DNA of 64,000 bases. It comes from Pseudomonas triticicola. GTDB lineage: Bacteria; Pseudomonadota; Gammaproteobacteria; Pseudomonadales; Pseudomonadaceae. The position numbers and the translations under genes were made by a program. The notes beneath the pieces were generated by a model. The model was given only the letters and a program-made list of their open reading frames with translations, was not told where the DNA came from and did not search any database. Of this stretch, positions 24,272 to 33,532 are shown one piece after another; position 1 is the first letter of the stretch; every line of letters starts with the position of its first letter. The stretch spans positions 372,001 to 436,000 of the forward strand of contig NZ_JAHSTX010000001.1 in assembly GCF_019145375.1 (NCBI RefSeq), given 5' to 3'.

Positions 24272-26044
24272 TCAGATTCCTTGTTCACTGAGCCACAGGT
24301 TCAGGGCTGCCAATTGCCACAGTTTCGAGCCGCGCAACGGGGTCAGCTGGCCTTGCGGATCAGTCAAAAGCTTGTCGAGCATGCTCGGGTTGAACAGGCC
24401 GCGATCCTGGCTCGGATCCAGCAGCAGCTCGCGCACCCAATTGAGTGTGTCGCCCTGCAAGTGCTTGAGACCCGGCACCGGGAAATAGCCTTTCTTGCGG
24501 TCGATCACTTCGCTTGGAATGACCCGGCGCGCAGCTTCTTTCAGCACTTGCTTGCCGCCATCGGGCAGCTTGAATTTGCCCGGCACACGGGCCGACAGCT
24601 CGACCAGTCGATAGTCGAGAAACGGCGTACGCGCTTCCAGGCCCCAGGCCATGGTCATGTTGTCCACGCGTTTGACCGGGTCATCGACCAGCATCACCGT
24701 GCTGTCCAGGCGCAGCGCCTTGTCCACGGCAGCATCGGCGCCAGGCTGGGCAAAGTGCTGTTTGACGAAATCGCCCGCCGCATCGTGGTCGACCAGCCAT
24801 TTCGGCTGAACCGTCGCCGCGTAGTCGTCGTAGCTGCGATCGAAGAACGCATCGCGGTAGGCCGCGTATGGATCTGCCGCGCCGTCGACTTGCGGATACC
24901 AGTGGTAACCGGCAAACAGTTCGTCTGCGCCTTGGCCGCTCTGCACCACTTTGCAGTGCTTGGCCACTTCACGGGACAACAGATAGAAAGCGATGCAGTC
25001 GTGGCTGACCATCGGCTCGCTCATCGCCCGGAACGCGGCGGGCAGTTGCTCGATGATTTCTTTCTCGTCGATGCGCAACTGATGGTGGCGGGTGCCGTAG
25101 TGCTTGGCGATCAGGTCGGAATACTGGAATTCGTCGCCGCGCTCGCCGCCGGCATCCTGGAAACCGATGGAGAAGGTCGACAGATTCTCTACACCGACTT
25201 CGCGCAACAGGCCGACGAGCATGCTCGAATCGACACCGCCGGACAGCAACACACCGACGTCCACTGCCGCACGCTGACGAATCGCCACCGCTTCGCGGGT
25301 GCCGTCGAGGACGCGATCGACCCAGTCTTCCAGATTGAGGTTTTTCTCGTCTTCATTCGGGCCGTAGGGCAGAGTCCACCAGGTTTTCTGCTCGGTGCGG
25401 CCATCGGCTTCAACGCGCATCCAGGTGGCCGGCGGCAGTTTTTCGATACCGGCCAGCAACGTGCGCGGCGCAGGTACGACCGCGTGGAAATTCAGATAGT
25501 GATTGAGCGCAACCGGATCGAGGATCGGGTTGATATCGCCGCCCTTGAGCAGCGCCGGCAGTGCCGAGGCGAAGCGCAGGCGTTGGCCAGTGCGCGACAG
25601 GTACAACGGCTTTACGCCGAGACGGTCACGGGCGATGAACAGGCGCTGGGCATCACGCTCCCAAATGGCGAAGGCGAACATGCCGTTGAGTTTTGGCAGC
25701 AGTGCCTCGCCCCAGGCGTGATAACCCTTGAGCAGCACTTCGGTGTCGCCACCCGAATAGAAGGCATAACCCAGTGCTTCAAGCTCTGCGCGCAATTCCG
25801 GGAAGTTGTAGATCGCACCGTTGAACGCCAGGGACAGGCCCAGTTGACTGTCGATCATCGGCTGCGCCGAGCCGTCCGACAGGTCCATGATCTTCAGGCG
25901 TCGATGGCCCAGGGCAATCGGCCCCTGGGCATGGAAGCCCCACGCGTCAGGGCCGCGAGGGGCCAGGTGATGGGTGATTCTCTCGATCGCTGCAAGGTCT
26001 GCAGGTTGTTGATCAAAACGTAACTCGCCAGCTAATCCGCACAT
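24272..26044 (-). CDS. N-acetylglutaminylglutamine amidotransferase (asparagine-synthase-like)
   Basis: A 590-residue class II glutamine amidotransferase fused to an asparagine-synthase domain. The ATG at 26044 places the nucleophile at Cys2 (Met-Cys-Gly-Leu-Ala-Gly-Glu), which fixes the start; the frame runs 12 codons further upstream. The synthase part has the ATP pyrophosphatase loop Leu-Ser-Gly-Gly-Val-Asp-Ser-Ser. It amidates N-acetylglutaminylglutamine, completing the NAGGN osmoprotectant used under salt stress. Housekeeping AsnB would look similar; the neighbours identify the pathway. It is the first gene of the three-gene operon. Confidence 0.92.
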   Translation of the reverse strand: MCGLAGELRFDQQPADLAAIERITHHLAPRGPDAWGFHAQGPIALGHRRLKIMDLSDGSAQPMIDSQLGLSLAFNGAIYNFPELRAELEALGYAFYSGGDTEVLLKGYHAWGEALLPKLNGMFAFAIWERDAQRLFIARDRLGVKPLYLSRTGQRLRFASALPALLKGGDINPILDPVALNHYLNFHAVVPAPRTLLAGIEKLPPATWMRVEADGRTEQKTWWTLPYGPNEDEKNLNLEDWVDRVLDGTREAVAIRQRAAVDVGVLLSGGVDSSMLVGLLREVGVENLSTFSIGFQDAGGERGDEFQYSDLIAKHYGTRHHQLRIDEKEIIEQLPAAFRAMSEPMVSHDCIAFYLLSREVAKHCKVVQSGQGADELFAGYHWYPQVDGAADPYAAYRDAFFDRSYDDYAATVQPKWLVDHDAAGDFVKQHFAQPGADAAVDKALRLDSTVMLVDDPVKRVDNMTMAWGLEARTPFLDYRLVELSARVPGKFKLPDGGKQVLKEAARRVIPSEVIDRKKGYFPVPGLKHLQGDTLNWVRELLLDPSQDRGLFNPSMLDKLLTDPQGQLTPLRGSKLWQLAALNLWLSEQGI

Positions 26045-26408
26045 AAAGTCCTTACCGGTTTTTCCGTTGGGGAAGGTCAAGCCGTACCACGCGAAAAGTG
26101 CGGGTACTCAGAAACTGACCTGTCTCGGTAGGTGGAGTTTTAGATCGATAAGTTATAAGCCAACTTGGCTGCCTCCTGCCGCAACGCTATCAGCGCGGAT
26201 CGAGGGTCGAGACTTGCCTACTTACCGTTACGCTTTTTTTGCATAAGCGTACAAGCGCGTGGACGTTCCGTGCGGGGTGGTGCAGGGCTATTTTTTCCAT
26301 GCAAAAAAGCGTTTGGTCTACCTCGGTTTTGCGCAGAAATTTGAACTGTTATTGGCTGCCCGGCAGGGCTAGGGTCGAGTGTTCGAACCGCAATAAAGGA
26401 CTATTGCC
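26045..26408. other. Divergent intergenic region between NAGGN operon and NEL protein gene
   Basis: This 364-base region must hold the promoters of both divergent transcripts. I looked for an AlgU-type (GAACTT/TCTGA) osmotic-stress promoter on the minus strand and found only an unpaired TCTGA near 26107-26111. A large dyad is listed separately. No gene is visible. Confidence 0.5.
26231..26311. repeat. Near-perfect dyad upstream of the NEL protein gene
   Basis: CGCTTTTTTTGCAT at 26231-26244 is mirrored by ATGCAAAAAAGCG at 26299-26311, differing by one T/A in run length, with 54 bases between. It ends 97 bases before the start codon at 26409. It could be a paired operator or a stem in the leader; it is not a standard terminator or REP unit. 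Confidence 0.5.
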
Positions 26409-29400
26409 ATGCTTAACCAAGACAAGACAAATCCACAGATTCAGGCCTCGGTCCTGAGCACCTTATACGCTGCGACCGGTGACCTCGATACCGCTGAAAG
26501 CCTGGAAAAAAGCCTCCCGGCGCATCTGCTCACGGCTTCTGCGACCACGCTGAACAAGCTGGACGAAATCAATCGTGAACTGCACACCCTGCAAGTCAAA
26601 GTCGACAAGGATCTGACTTGGCTCAAACCCTTGCACAGCTTCTGCATCAGCGAACTCAACGCGGCGCTGAACGAGAAATGGCCAGCGGTCTATGACGTGA
26701 GCGAGGATCTGCTCAGCCTGCCCGGCGTCGATTGTGGCTGCGATGTGAAGGCGACGGAGCAGGCCGATATCGGCTTGGTCAAACACGCGACGCAAAGCCT
26801 GTTGCAGGCAGCCATGCAGAACTTCAGCGCAGACGAGGAGCAGGCCGACGGGTTCCCTGCCGGCAGTCTGGTGCGCATCAAAAGTGTGCCCGCTGGCGTG
26901 GAAGACCTGACGCCGGCAGCGTTCGCAGCGTTGTGCCGCAAGCTGGATCTGGGCAAGAAATACCAGGAGCATCTGCAGCAAGTGTTCGGTCTGCGTGAAG
27001 ACTGCGGCAAAGTCGTGGCGATCAGTGCCATGACCCGCGATATCGCCGCATTGAAGCAATCGCTGCTGGAGCTGGACGCTCATCTTGCAGAGCTCAAGGG
27101 CGATATCACCGCAGCAGGTTTGCGCATGCTGCAGGATCTGATGCTGGCCGGAGGCGTGGCATCGGCGCAACACCTGCGCTACGGCAAAGACCCGATGATC
27201 ATGCAGGGCATCAGAATCCTCGACAGCTGCGTTTGGGGCGTCGTGGTATTTTCCAAACGCTCCGTGGAACAACACCCTGAGGACGGATGCATGGTGTATA
27301 TGCCCGGCGAGCCCGAGCGCGCCGTGTATGAGTACCCGAGTTTCAATGCGTTCAAGCGCTACCTCGCGCAACAACTCACGAGCACGGAATATCAGGGGTA
27401 TTTCGCCGGCAGCCTGGATGAAGATGACAAGGCGGACTTCTTCAAGGCGTTGGCTGAGAAACCCGATCTGGGCGTCGTCGAACAATGGCCGATCAATGTG
27501 CCGCTTTTTGATTTCATGGTGCAAAGCCATGTCGGCAAGTTGCAGATCGACGCGCGCAAACTGGCGGTGCCAACCGCTGATATCGATGAAGAGATCCGAC
27601 AGAAACGCCTGTTGGATTTCGTTCAGCGCGGGGTGACCGTGGCGTCGGTGGCGGGGCTGTTCGTGCCGGTCCTGGGGCAATTGATGATGGGCGTCGCGGT
27701 CGGGCAATTGCTCGGTGAAGTGTATGACGGCGTCGAGGACTGGCGTCGCGGTGATCATCAGGAAGCGCTGTCACATCTGCTCAGTGTGGTAGAGAACATC
27801 GCATTGATGGGCGTTTTTGCCGGCGGTCAGAAGGCGCTCGGAACACTCGGCAAAAAACTGCTGCGCGCGCATCCGGAGTTCTTCGCGCAGTTCACCGCGA
27901 TTCTCGGTCGGGCCGCCAAACCACGCCTGTGGAAATCCGATTTGAGCCCGTACGAGCATGCTTTGCCGGCCGGATTCACCATCGGTGCCGGTTCAAAGGA
28001 GTTCTACCAGATCGGCAACAAGACCATCGGCCGCCTCGAGCATCGCCTGTTGGCTGGCAACTTTGATATCGACACTCAGCACTGGCGCCTGGAACACCCC
28101 GTACGCGCACAAGCCTATGCTCCGGAACTGATCCGCCACGTCGAGGGCGGCTGGCGGTTCCCCGCTGAACAGCCCGAAGAATGGGGCAGCAGCGCCTACA
28201 CGCTCAAGCGCATCGATCCGCAGTTGAGCGAATTTGCCGACAGCGATCTGGACATCCTTCGCCGGCTGAGCAACACCTCGCAGCAGACCTTGCTGGAAAC
28301 CTTCAACGACAATCTGAGCCTGCCGGTACGCCTGCGCGATACCGTCGAGCGCGTGCGCATCGAGCGCCGGTTGCGTGAGTTGACCACGGAACTGGAAAAC
28401 GGCGAGATCCACTCCGAGCAACCTCTTGAAGAACAGATGCATGCCTTGACGCAACTGCCGGGCTGGCCGACTGACCGATACCTTGAGGTCATCGGTCATG
28501 AGGGAGACGTCGAAACCACTTACCCAGCAAACACCACGCTCGACGATACCCTGGGAGTGCCGGTCACCCAAGGCCAGTTGGCACTCGGGCGCTTGCTGCA
28601 AACCGTCATCGATGGCCTCTACGAGCATGAAGTCGAGGCCTTGCTCGGCGGCAAAGTCGCGAAAAGCACGCAAGCCCCTGGGCTGGCAAGAAAACTGGGT
28701 GCTGCGCTCAAATCCGATTACCGCGCGGCGTTCGAGCGGATGTACAAGCGCTATGACCACAGTGACGCGCAGGATCTGGGCAAATTACGCCAGGTCTTCG
28801 CCGACATTTCGGCGCGCCATGGTCAAAGGCTGATCGACCGCGCTTCGACTGTCGAGCGCCTGCACTTGCGCTCGACCGGGAGCGCGCCCTTGCGGCTGGG
28901 ACAGCGGGCTCGGGCCGGTATTGCCGAGGTGCGGCTTGACCGGGCGCTGAGCGGGTTGCACTGGTCGTGGCTGGCCAATGCCGACACCGACAGCCTGGCC
29001 CTGAAATTACTGCCGCGCCTGAGCGGCTGGAACACGCAGCTGCGTCTGCAAATGCGCGACAAGGCCTTGACCGGACCGATGCTCGAAGACATCGGCGATG
29101 CGTCGGCGACTTCGGAAAATACCGGTTATCTGGTGAAAACCACGCAGGGCTATGAGGCGTTTGGCGGCGACAAAAAATCCTTGGGCAAGGTGGCATCCGG
29201 CCCCGACGCTTTGTACACGGCCATCCTCAAGGCATTGCCGCCACGTCAGCGGGCAGCACTCGGGTTTGCCGATACCGGACAGGTCAGTACGCAACAGTTA
29301 CGCAAAAAGCTGCTCAACGTTGCCCTCGACGAACGCGAGGTCACTGCGCGGGCATTGCGCGGCGGCATTACGGAATCACTTCCCGTCGAGCCGGCCTGTG

Positions 29401-31235
29401 TGCAAGGCGATCAGGTCCCCGCGCCAGCTCATTCACGCACACTGCTGCGCAAAGCGCGCAGGCTTTATCCGCGTCTGAGCGAGCCGCAGCTCAATCAATT
29501 GCTCAACGAACTGGGTGATGATCCGTTGAGCCGTGCGACCCGGATCAAAGCCCTGCGTCAGGATCTGCAAACCCTGCGTGACGCGCTGTTTGTCTGGAGC
29601 GAAGATGGTGCCGCGCTGCGAGCCATGGGGGGCGATCTGGCTGAAGCGCGGCACAGTCGGAAAATGGCCGCCGAGCTGATCGAAGAAGCGTTTCGACGCT
29701 TTCATTGGGCCACCAACGAAGAGGGAAAGAATCTCTGTACCCTCGACCTTGACGGCATGCGCATCGGTAAGGTGCCGACGTTACCGTCGTCGGTGAGCTT
29801 CGACCATGTCGAGCAATTGTCGATGCGGAACATGGCGCTGGGTGATGATGTTGCGTACTTCCTCAAGACCTTCAAACAGCTCGATTCGCTGGAACTGGGC
29901 AGCAACGCGATCACCCGGCTGCCTGAAATGTTGTCGCACATGCCGCGTCTGCAACGGCTGAGCCTGGCAAACAATCAGCTCAAGCTCACCGAGCAGACCC
30001 TGGCGAAGCTGAACAGGTTGAGCACTCTGCGCTACCTGAATCTGGACAAGAATCCGTTGGGCGCCACCCCGGATTTCAGCCGAATGTCGCAACTGCGTCG
30101 CTTGTCGCTGAACGATACCGGCATCACCGAACTGCCAGGAGGCCTTGATCATTCTGCGCACATTGAACTGATGGATCTGAGCGCCAACAAAATCACAGAA
30201 CTGCCTGAGTGGTTGTTCGAGAAATCACGCCGTTTCACCGGCGCACTCAAGTTGGGACTCAATCCCTTTTCCGAAACGACCAAAACGCATCTGGAGAATT
30301 ATCGCGATAATTTCGGCATCGGTATGGACTATGTCGCCGATGACATCGCACGGATGAACGAGCAAACGGCGCGCTCGCTCTGGTTGACCAAGGTCAGTGG
30401 CGAAGAGTGGGCAGAGCAGTCGCGCATCTGGGCGGCATTGCGTAGCGATCAGACGGCCGATGGCTTGTTCACTTTGCTGGCGCAACTGGGCGATACGGCG
30501 GACGGCAAACTGGGCAGCGCTGACATGCAGCGACGTGTCTGGGCGGTACTGAAGGCGGCGGAAGCTGACGAGCCGCTGGGTCGTCAACTGCTCGACATCG
30601 CGGCCGATCCGCTTCACTGCACCGATAACGCGGCGCTGGTTTTCAGTCGCCTTGAAGTCGCAGTGGAAGTCGAGCGGGTGAGCCGCGCCGCAAGCGGCCG
30701 AAGGGTTACTGCCAAGGCGCTGTTGGAACTGGGCCGCAGCCTGTTCCGGCTGGACAAGCTGGAAGACATCGCCCGGGAGCATTCGCTCCGGGTGCCAAAG
30801 GTCGATGCGCTGGAAATGAACCTGGCTTACCGCATCGGCCTCACCGATGCGCTGGGGCTGCGCGGTCAACCGAAAGATATGCTGTTCAGTGCCCAGAGTG
30901 GCGTGACGGCCGCGGATCTTGAGGTGGCAAAAAATCGCGTCATGAGCGCCGAACTTTCCCCGCAATGGCTGGAATACATGCAGGGGCGCACGTTCTGGCG
31001 TGACTATCTGCGACGCACATTTGTCCGCAAGTTTGCGCTGATCGATGACCTGTACGACCCACAGATGAGCGCACTGTTCGACAAGAAGGACACGCTGCCC
31101 TCTGGCGATTATTTGAGTCAGAACCAGGCACTCAAGCTGGAAAAGGACCAGGCTGAAGACGTGCTGTTCAAGAGCCTGACGGAAGACGCGATACGGCTGA
31201 TGGATCTGGGCATTTGTGCAATGCCCGATACGTGA
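26409..31235 (+). CDS. Giant LRR protein with C-terminal NEL-type E3 ubiquitin ligase domain
   Basis: A 1608-residue protein. Residues 1-1100 resemble the large N-terminal region of Pseudomonas proteins labelled dermonecrotic toxin (DUF6543), with hydrophobic stretches near 408-437 and 455-480 that could insert in membranes. About five to six leucine-rich repeats follow (1130-1285; Leu-x2-Leu-x-Leu-x2-Asn pattern). Residues about 1290-1608 match the IpaH/SspH NEL ligase domain, including Cys1404 in a Cys-Thr-Asp motif, the ubiquitin-accepting nucleophile in that family, and a later Phe-Arg-Leu-Asp-Lys-Leu-Glu-Asp-Ile-Ala segment. Such ligases act inside eukaryotic cells. No signal peptide is seen, and no secretion system or chaperone gene is nearby. 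Base composition is like the neighbours. Confidence 0.85.
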   Translation: MLNQDKTNPQIQASVLSTLYAATGDLDTAESLEKSLPAHLLTASATTLNKLDEINRELHTLQVKVDKDLTWLKPLHSFCISELNAALNEKWPAVYDVSEDLLSLPGVDCGCDVKATEQADIGLVKHATQSLLQAAMQNFSADEEQADGFPAGSLVRIKSVPAGVEDLTPAAFAALCRKLDLGKKYQEHLQQVFGLREDCGKVVAISAMTRDIAALKQSLLELDAHLAELKGDITAAGLRMLQDLMLAGGVASAQHLRYGKDPMIMQGIRILDSCVWGVVVFSKRSVEQHPEDGCMVYMPGEPERAVYEYPSFNAFKRYLAQQLTSTEYQGYFAGSLDEDDKADFFKALAEKPDLGVVEQWPINVPLFDFMVQSHVGKLQIDARKLAVPTADIDEEIRQKRLLDFVQRGVTVASVAGLFVPVLGQLMMGVAVGQLLGEVYDGVEDWRRGDHQEALSHLLSVVENIALMGVFAGGQKALGTLGKKLLRAHPEFFAQFTAILGRAAKPRLWKSDLSPYEHALPAGFTIGAGSKEFYQIGNKTIGRLEHRLLAGNFDIDTQHWRLEHPVRAQAYAPELIRHVEGGWRFPAEQPEEWGSSAYTLKRIDPQLSEFADSDLDILRRLSNTSQQTLLETFNDNLSLPVRLRDTVERVRIERRLRELTTELENGEIHSEQPLEEQMHALTQLPGWPTDRYLEVIGHEGDVETTYPANTTLDDTLGVPVTQGQLALGRLLQTVIDGLYEHEVEALLGGKVAKSTQAPGLARKLGAALKSDYRAAFERMYKRYDHSDAQDLGKLRQVFADISARHGQRLIDRASTVERLHLRSTGSAPLRLGQRARAGIAEVRLDRALSGLHWSWLANADTDSLALKLLPRLSGWNTQLRLQMRDKALTGPMLEDIGDASATSENTGYLVKTTQGYEAFGGDKKSLGKVASGPDALYTAILKALPPRQRAALGFADTGQVSTQQLRKKLLNVALDEREVTARALRGGITESLPVEPACVQGDQVPAPAHSRTLLRKARRLYPRLSEPQLNQLLNELGDDPLSRATRIKALRQDLQTLRDALFVWSEDGAALRAMGGDLAEARHSRKMAAELIEEAFRRFHWATNEEGKNLCTLDLDGMRIGKVPTLPSSVSFDHVEQLSMRNMALGDDVAYFLKTFKQLDSLELGSNAITRLPEMLSHMPRLQRLSLANNQLKLTEQTLAKLNRLSTLRYLNLDKNPLGATPDFSRMSQLRRLSLNDTGITELPGGLDHSAHIELMDLSANKITELPEWLFEKSRRFTGALKLGLNPFSETTKTHLENYRDNFGIGMDYVADDIARMNEQTARSLWLTKVSGEEWAEQSRIWAALRSDQTADGLFTLLAQLGDTADGKLGSADMQRRVWAVLKAAEADEPLGRQLLDIAADPLHCTDNAALVFSRLEVAVEVERVSRAASGRRVTAKALLELGRSLFRLDKLEDIAREHSLRVPKVDALEMNLAYRIGLTDALGLRGQPKDMLFSAQSGVTAADLEVAKNRVMSAELSPQWLEYMQGRTFWRDYLRRTFVRKFALIDDLYDPQMSALFDKKDTLPSGDYLSQNQALKLEKDQAEDVLFKSLTEDAIRLMDLGICAMPDT

Positions 31236-31238
31236 AAT

Positions 31239-33218
31239 TCACTTGCCGCGAATCAACTGCCGTAAGGCGAAACGATTGGGGTGGCAGGCTTCGGCCACGC
31301 TGCGCGGCAATGGCAGCGGCTCGTTGTCCAGCCATGCGGCAAGCAGTTCGCCGGACAGCGGCGCGGTGATCAGCCCGCGAGAACCATGGCCGCTGTTGAC
31401 GTACAGGCCATCGAGCCACGGGCAGGGGATGTCCGGGACTTGCCGGGCGTCCTTGCTCAACGCCGCGTAAGTCTGGACAAAGGCTGCGCGGTCGGCGAGC
31501 GGGCCAACAATCGGCAGGTAATCGGGGCTGGTGCAGCGGAAAGCTGCCCGGCCCTCAAGGTTCTCAAGCGGCTGCTCGCTGATGTTCAGGCGGGTCAGCA
31601 GGTCGCTGGATATTTCTTCGAGCATCGCCAGATTGCCTTGGTGCTCGGCAGTCGTGGGCGTCAGATCGTCGCTGTTGAAGTCGAAACTCGCGCCCAGGGT
31701 GTGCTCGCCCAGACGCGCCGGGGCGACATAGCCTTCGGCGCACACCACGGTGGCCAGCGCATGACTTTCTGCGGTTTCAGGCAGACGCGTGATCTGCCCG
31801 CGAATGCGCTTGAGCGGCAATTCGGCACTCTGGGCAAAACGTTTGATTTCGGCAGCTCCGGCCAGGATCACCACTGGCGCACTGGCGAGCAGACGCTCGC
31901 CGTCGAACGCTTGCCACTGGTCAGGGACTTTGCGCAGTTCCAAAGCTTCGTGATGGCTGAGCAATTCAATGTTGGCGTGCATCGCCTGGGCCTGACACAG
32001 CGCTGGCGGATGCACCCAGCCGCCTTCGGGGTAAAACAAGCCGCCGTGGGCCACGCCGACACCGGCGCGAGCCTGCGCTTGCGGCTGTTCCAGCCACTGC
32101 AAGAGATCTTCAGGAAACGCCGCCGCCAGTTGCCCGTGGCGCTCGGCTTCCTTGGCATTGAACGCCAATTGCAGCACGCCGCAGTCATCCCAGTCGCTGC
32201 CGCGTTGCAGGCTTTCCAGCAGGCGCCGGGTGTAGCCGAAGCCGCTGACGATCAACTGCGACAACGCCGTGCCATGGGCGGACAACTTGAGATAGAGCAC
32301 GCCTTGCGGGTTGCCGGACGCTTCCTGCGCCACCGCCGCGTGACGCTCGAGCAGACTCACCTGCCAGCCGCGCGCCGCCAGACTCGACGCCGTCGCGCAG
32401 CCAGCCAGACCGGCGCCGATCACCAGCGCCCGGCGCTCACCGCGCAACGGAGCAGGGCGGGCGAACCAGGGTTTAACCGGCATTGGCGCCGTCACCTCGG
32501 CGGGCCAGCCGAGAAATTCGCCACGCAGGATTTCCCACTTGTGGCCAATGCCCGGCGTGCGCTTCATCTTGAACCCGGCAGCGTTGAGCAGACGCCTTAC
32601 CCAACCGGTGCTGGTGAAGGTGCTGATAGTCGAGCCCGGCGCAGCCAGGCGCGCCAGTTCGACGAACAGCTCCGCCGTCCACATGTCCGGGTTTTTCGCC
32701 GGAGCGAAACCGTCGAGAAACCATGCGTCGATCTGTGCATCGAGTTGCGGCAGTTGCTCCAGCGCATCGCCGATCAGCAAGGTCAGCGTCACGCGGCCGT
32801 TGGCCAGAGTGATGCGCTGAAAGCCTTGATGAATCGCCACGTAATGCCTCAGCAACTGATCCGCCAACGGCTTGAGTTCCGGCCACAGTGCCAAGGCCCG
32901 ACGCAGATCCGCAGGCGCCAGCGGGTACTTCTCGACGCTGACAAAATGCAAACGCGCGCCGGCAACAGCGTGCTGTTCGAACAGCTGCCAGGCGCAGAGA
33001 AAATTCAGCCCGGTGCCGAAGCCGGTTTCGCCAATGACCAGCCGACCATTCGCCGGCAGCGCAGCAAAGCGCTCGGCCAGACGGTTCTGCTCAAGAAACA
33101 CGTAACGGGTTTCCTCCAGCCCCGACTGGTCGGAAAAATACACGTCATCGAACACCCGCGAACGTGGGCGTCCCTGGTCGTCCCAGTCGAGTTGGGCGTG
33201 GGGCATTTCGGCTTTCAT
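31239..33218 (-). CDS. mnmC: Bifunctional tRNA mnm5s2U biosynthesis protein MnmC
   Basis: A 659-residue fusion that finishes mnm5s2U at tRNA wobble U34. The N-terminal methyltransferase (about 1-240) has the SAM loop Gly-Glu-Thr-Gly-Phe-Gly-Thr-Gly-Leu-Asn-Phe. The C-terminal FAD-dependent oxidoreductase (about 265-659) begins with Val-Ile-Gly-Ala-Gly-Leu-Ala-Gly-Cys-Ala. I chose the ATG at 33218; an ATG four codons in (33206) is equally plausible since neither has a strong ribosome binding site. It converges with the NEL gene, with only three bases between the stops. Confidence 0.95.
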   Translation of the reverse strand: MKAEMPHAQLDWDDQGRPRSRVFDDVYFSDQSGLEETRYVFLEQNRLAERFAALPANGRLVIGETGFGTGLNFLCAWQLFEQHAVAGARLHFVSVEKYPLAPADLRRALALWPELKPLADQLLRHYVAIHQGFQRITLANGRVTLTLLIGDALEQLPQLDAQIDAWFLDGFAPAKNPDMWTAELFVELARLAAPGSTISTFTSTGWVRRLLNAAGFKMKRTPGIGHKWEILRGEFLGWPAEVTAPMPVKPWFARPAPLRGERRALVIGAGLAGCATASSLAARGWQVSLLERHAAVAQEASGNPQGVLYLKLSAHGTALSQLIVSGFGYTRRLLESLQRGSDWDDCGVLQLAFNAKEAERHGQLAAAFPEDLLQWLEQPQAQARAGVGVAHGGLFYPEGGWVHPPALCQAQAMHANIELLSHHEALELRKVPDQWQAFDGERLLASAPVVILAGAAEIKRFAQSAELPLKRIRGQITRLPETAESHALATVVCAEGYVAPARLGEHTLGASFDFNSDDLTPTTAEHQGNLAMLEEISSDLLTRLNISEQPLENLEGRAAFRCTSPDYLPIVGPLADRAAFVQTYAALSKDARQVPDIPCPWLDGLYVNSGHGSRGLITAPLSGELLAAWLDNEPLPLPRSVAEACHPNRFALRQLIRGK

Positions 33219-33304
33219 GGCAGGCTCGGCAAACACAAGGCGGCCATTCTAGCCGATCGCGCCGGTACTGCCTGATCCAGCACAGGACTCGCGATGAAAA
33301 GAAC

Positions 33305-33438
33305 CCTGTGGCGAGGGGATTTATCCCCGCTGGACTGCGCAGCAGTCCCAAAACCATCCACCCCGTTTTCCCGATCCAAACCGCACTTCCCGGATCTGCG
33401 ACTACTGCACAGCCAGTCAACGATAAATCCCCTCACAC
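33305..33438. repeat. Degenerate REP pair of the GGCGAGGGGATTTATCCCC family
   Basis: CCTGTGGCGAGGGGATTTAT near the left end is matched by an imperfect complement, ATAAATCCCCTCACACA, at the right end, enclosing a G/C-rich centre. The better-preserved copy of this family is at 49508-49632. It lies in the gap between the divergent mnmC and polyphosphate phosphotransferase genes. Confidence 0.8.
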
Positions 33439-33532
33439 AAAGTTCTCATCCCGTCCTGAGTTCATGGGAATTTTCTGCCCTGCGCCCGTGCCCAATCCGC
33501 TAGTCTTGCTGAACCCTGGAAGGAGCCGTCCC

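Noticed and set aside
22541..26023. 1160-codon plus-strand open frame across the NAGGN genes
   Set aside because: Antisense to two well-identified enzymes, including their junction; the length alone results from third-position GC bias.
26045..26130. AlgU (sigma-E) promoter for the NAGGN operon
   Set aside because: A TCTGA occurs on the minus strand near 26107-26111, but no GAACTT-like hexamer lies at 16-17 bases from it.
26409..31235. Type III secretion locus
   Set aside because: Apart from the NEL protein itself no chaperone, needle or apparatus gene is present in the window.
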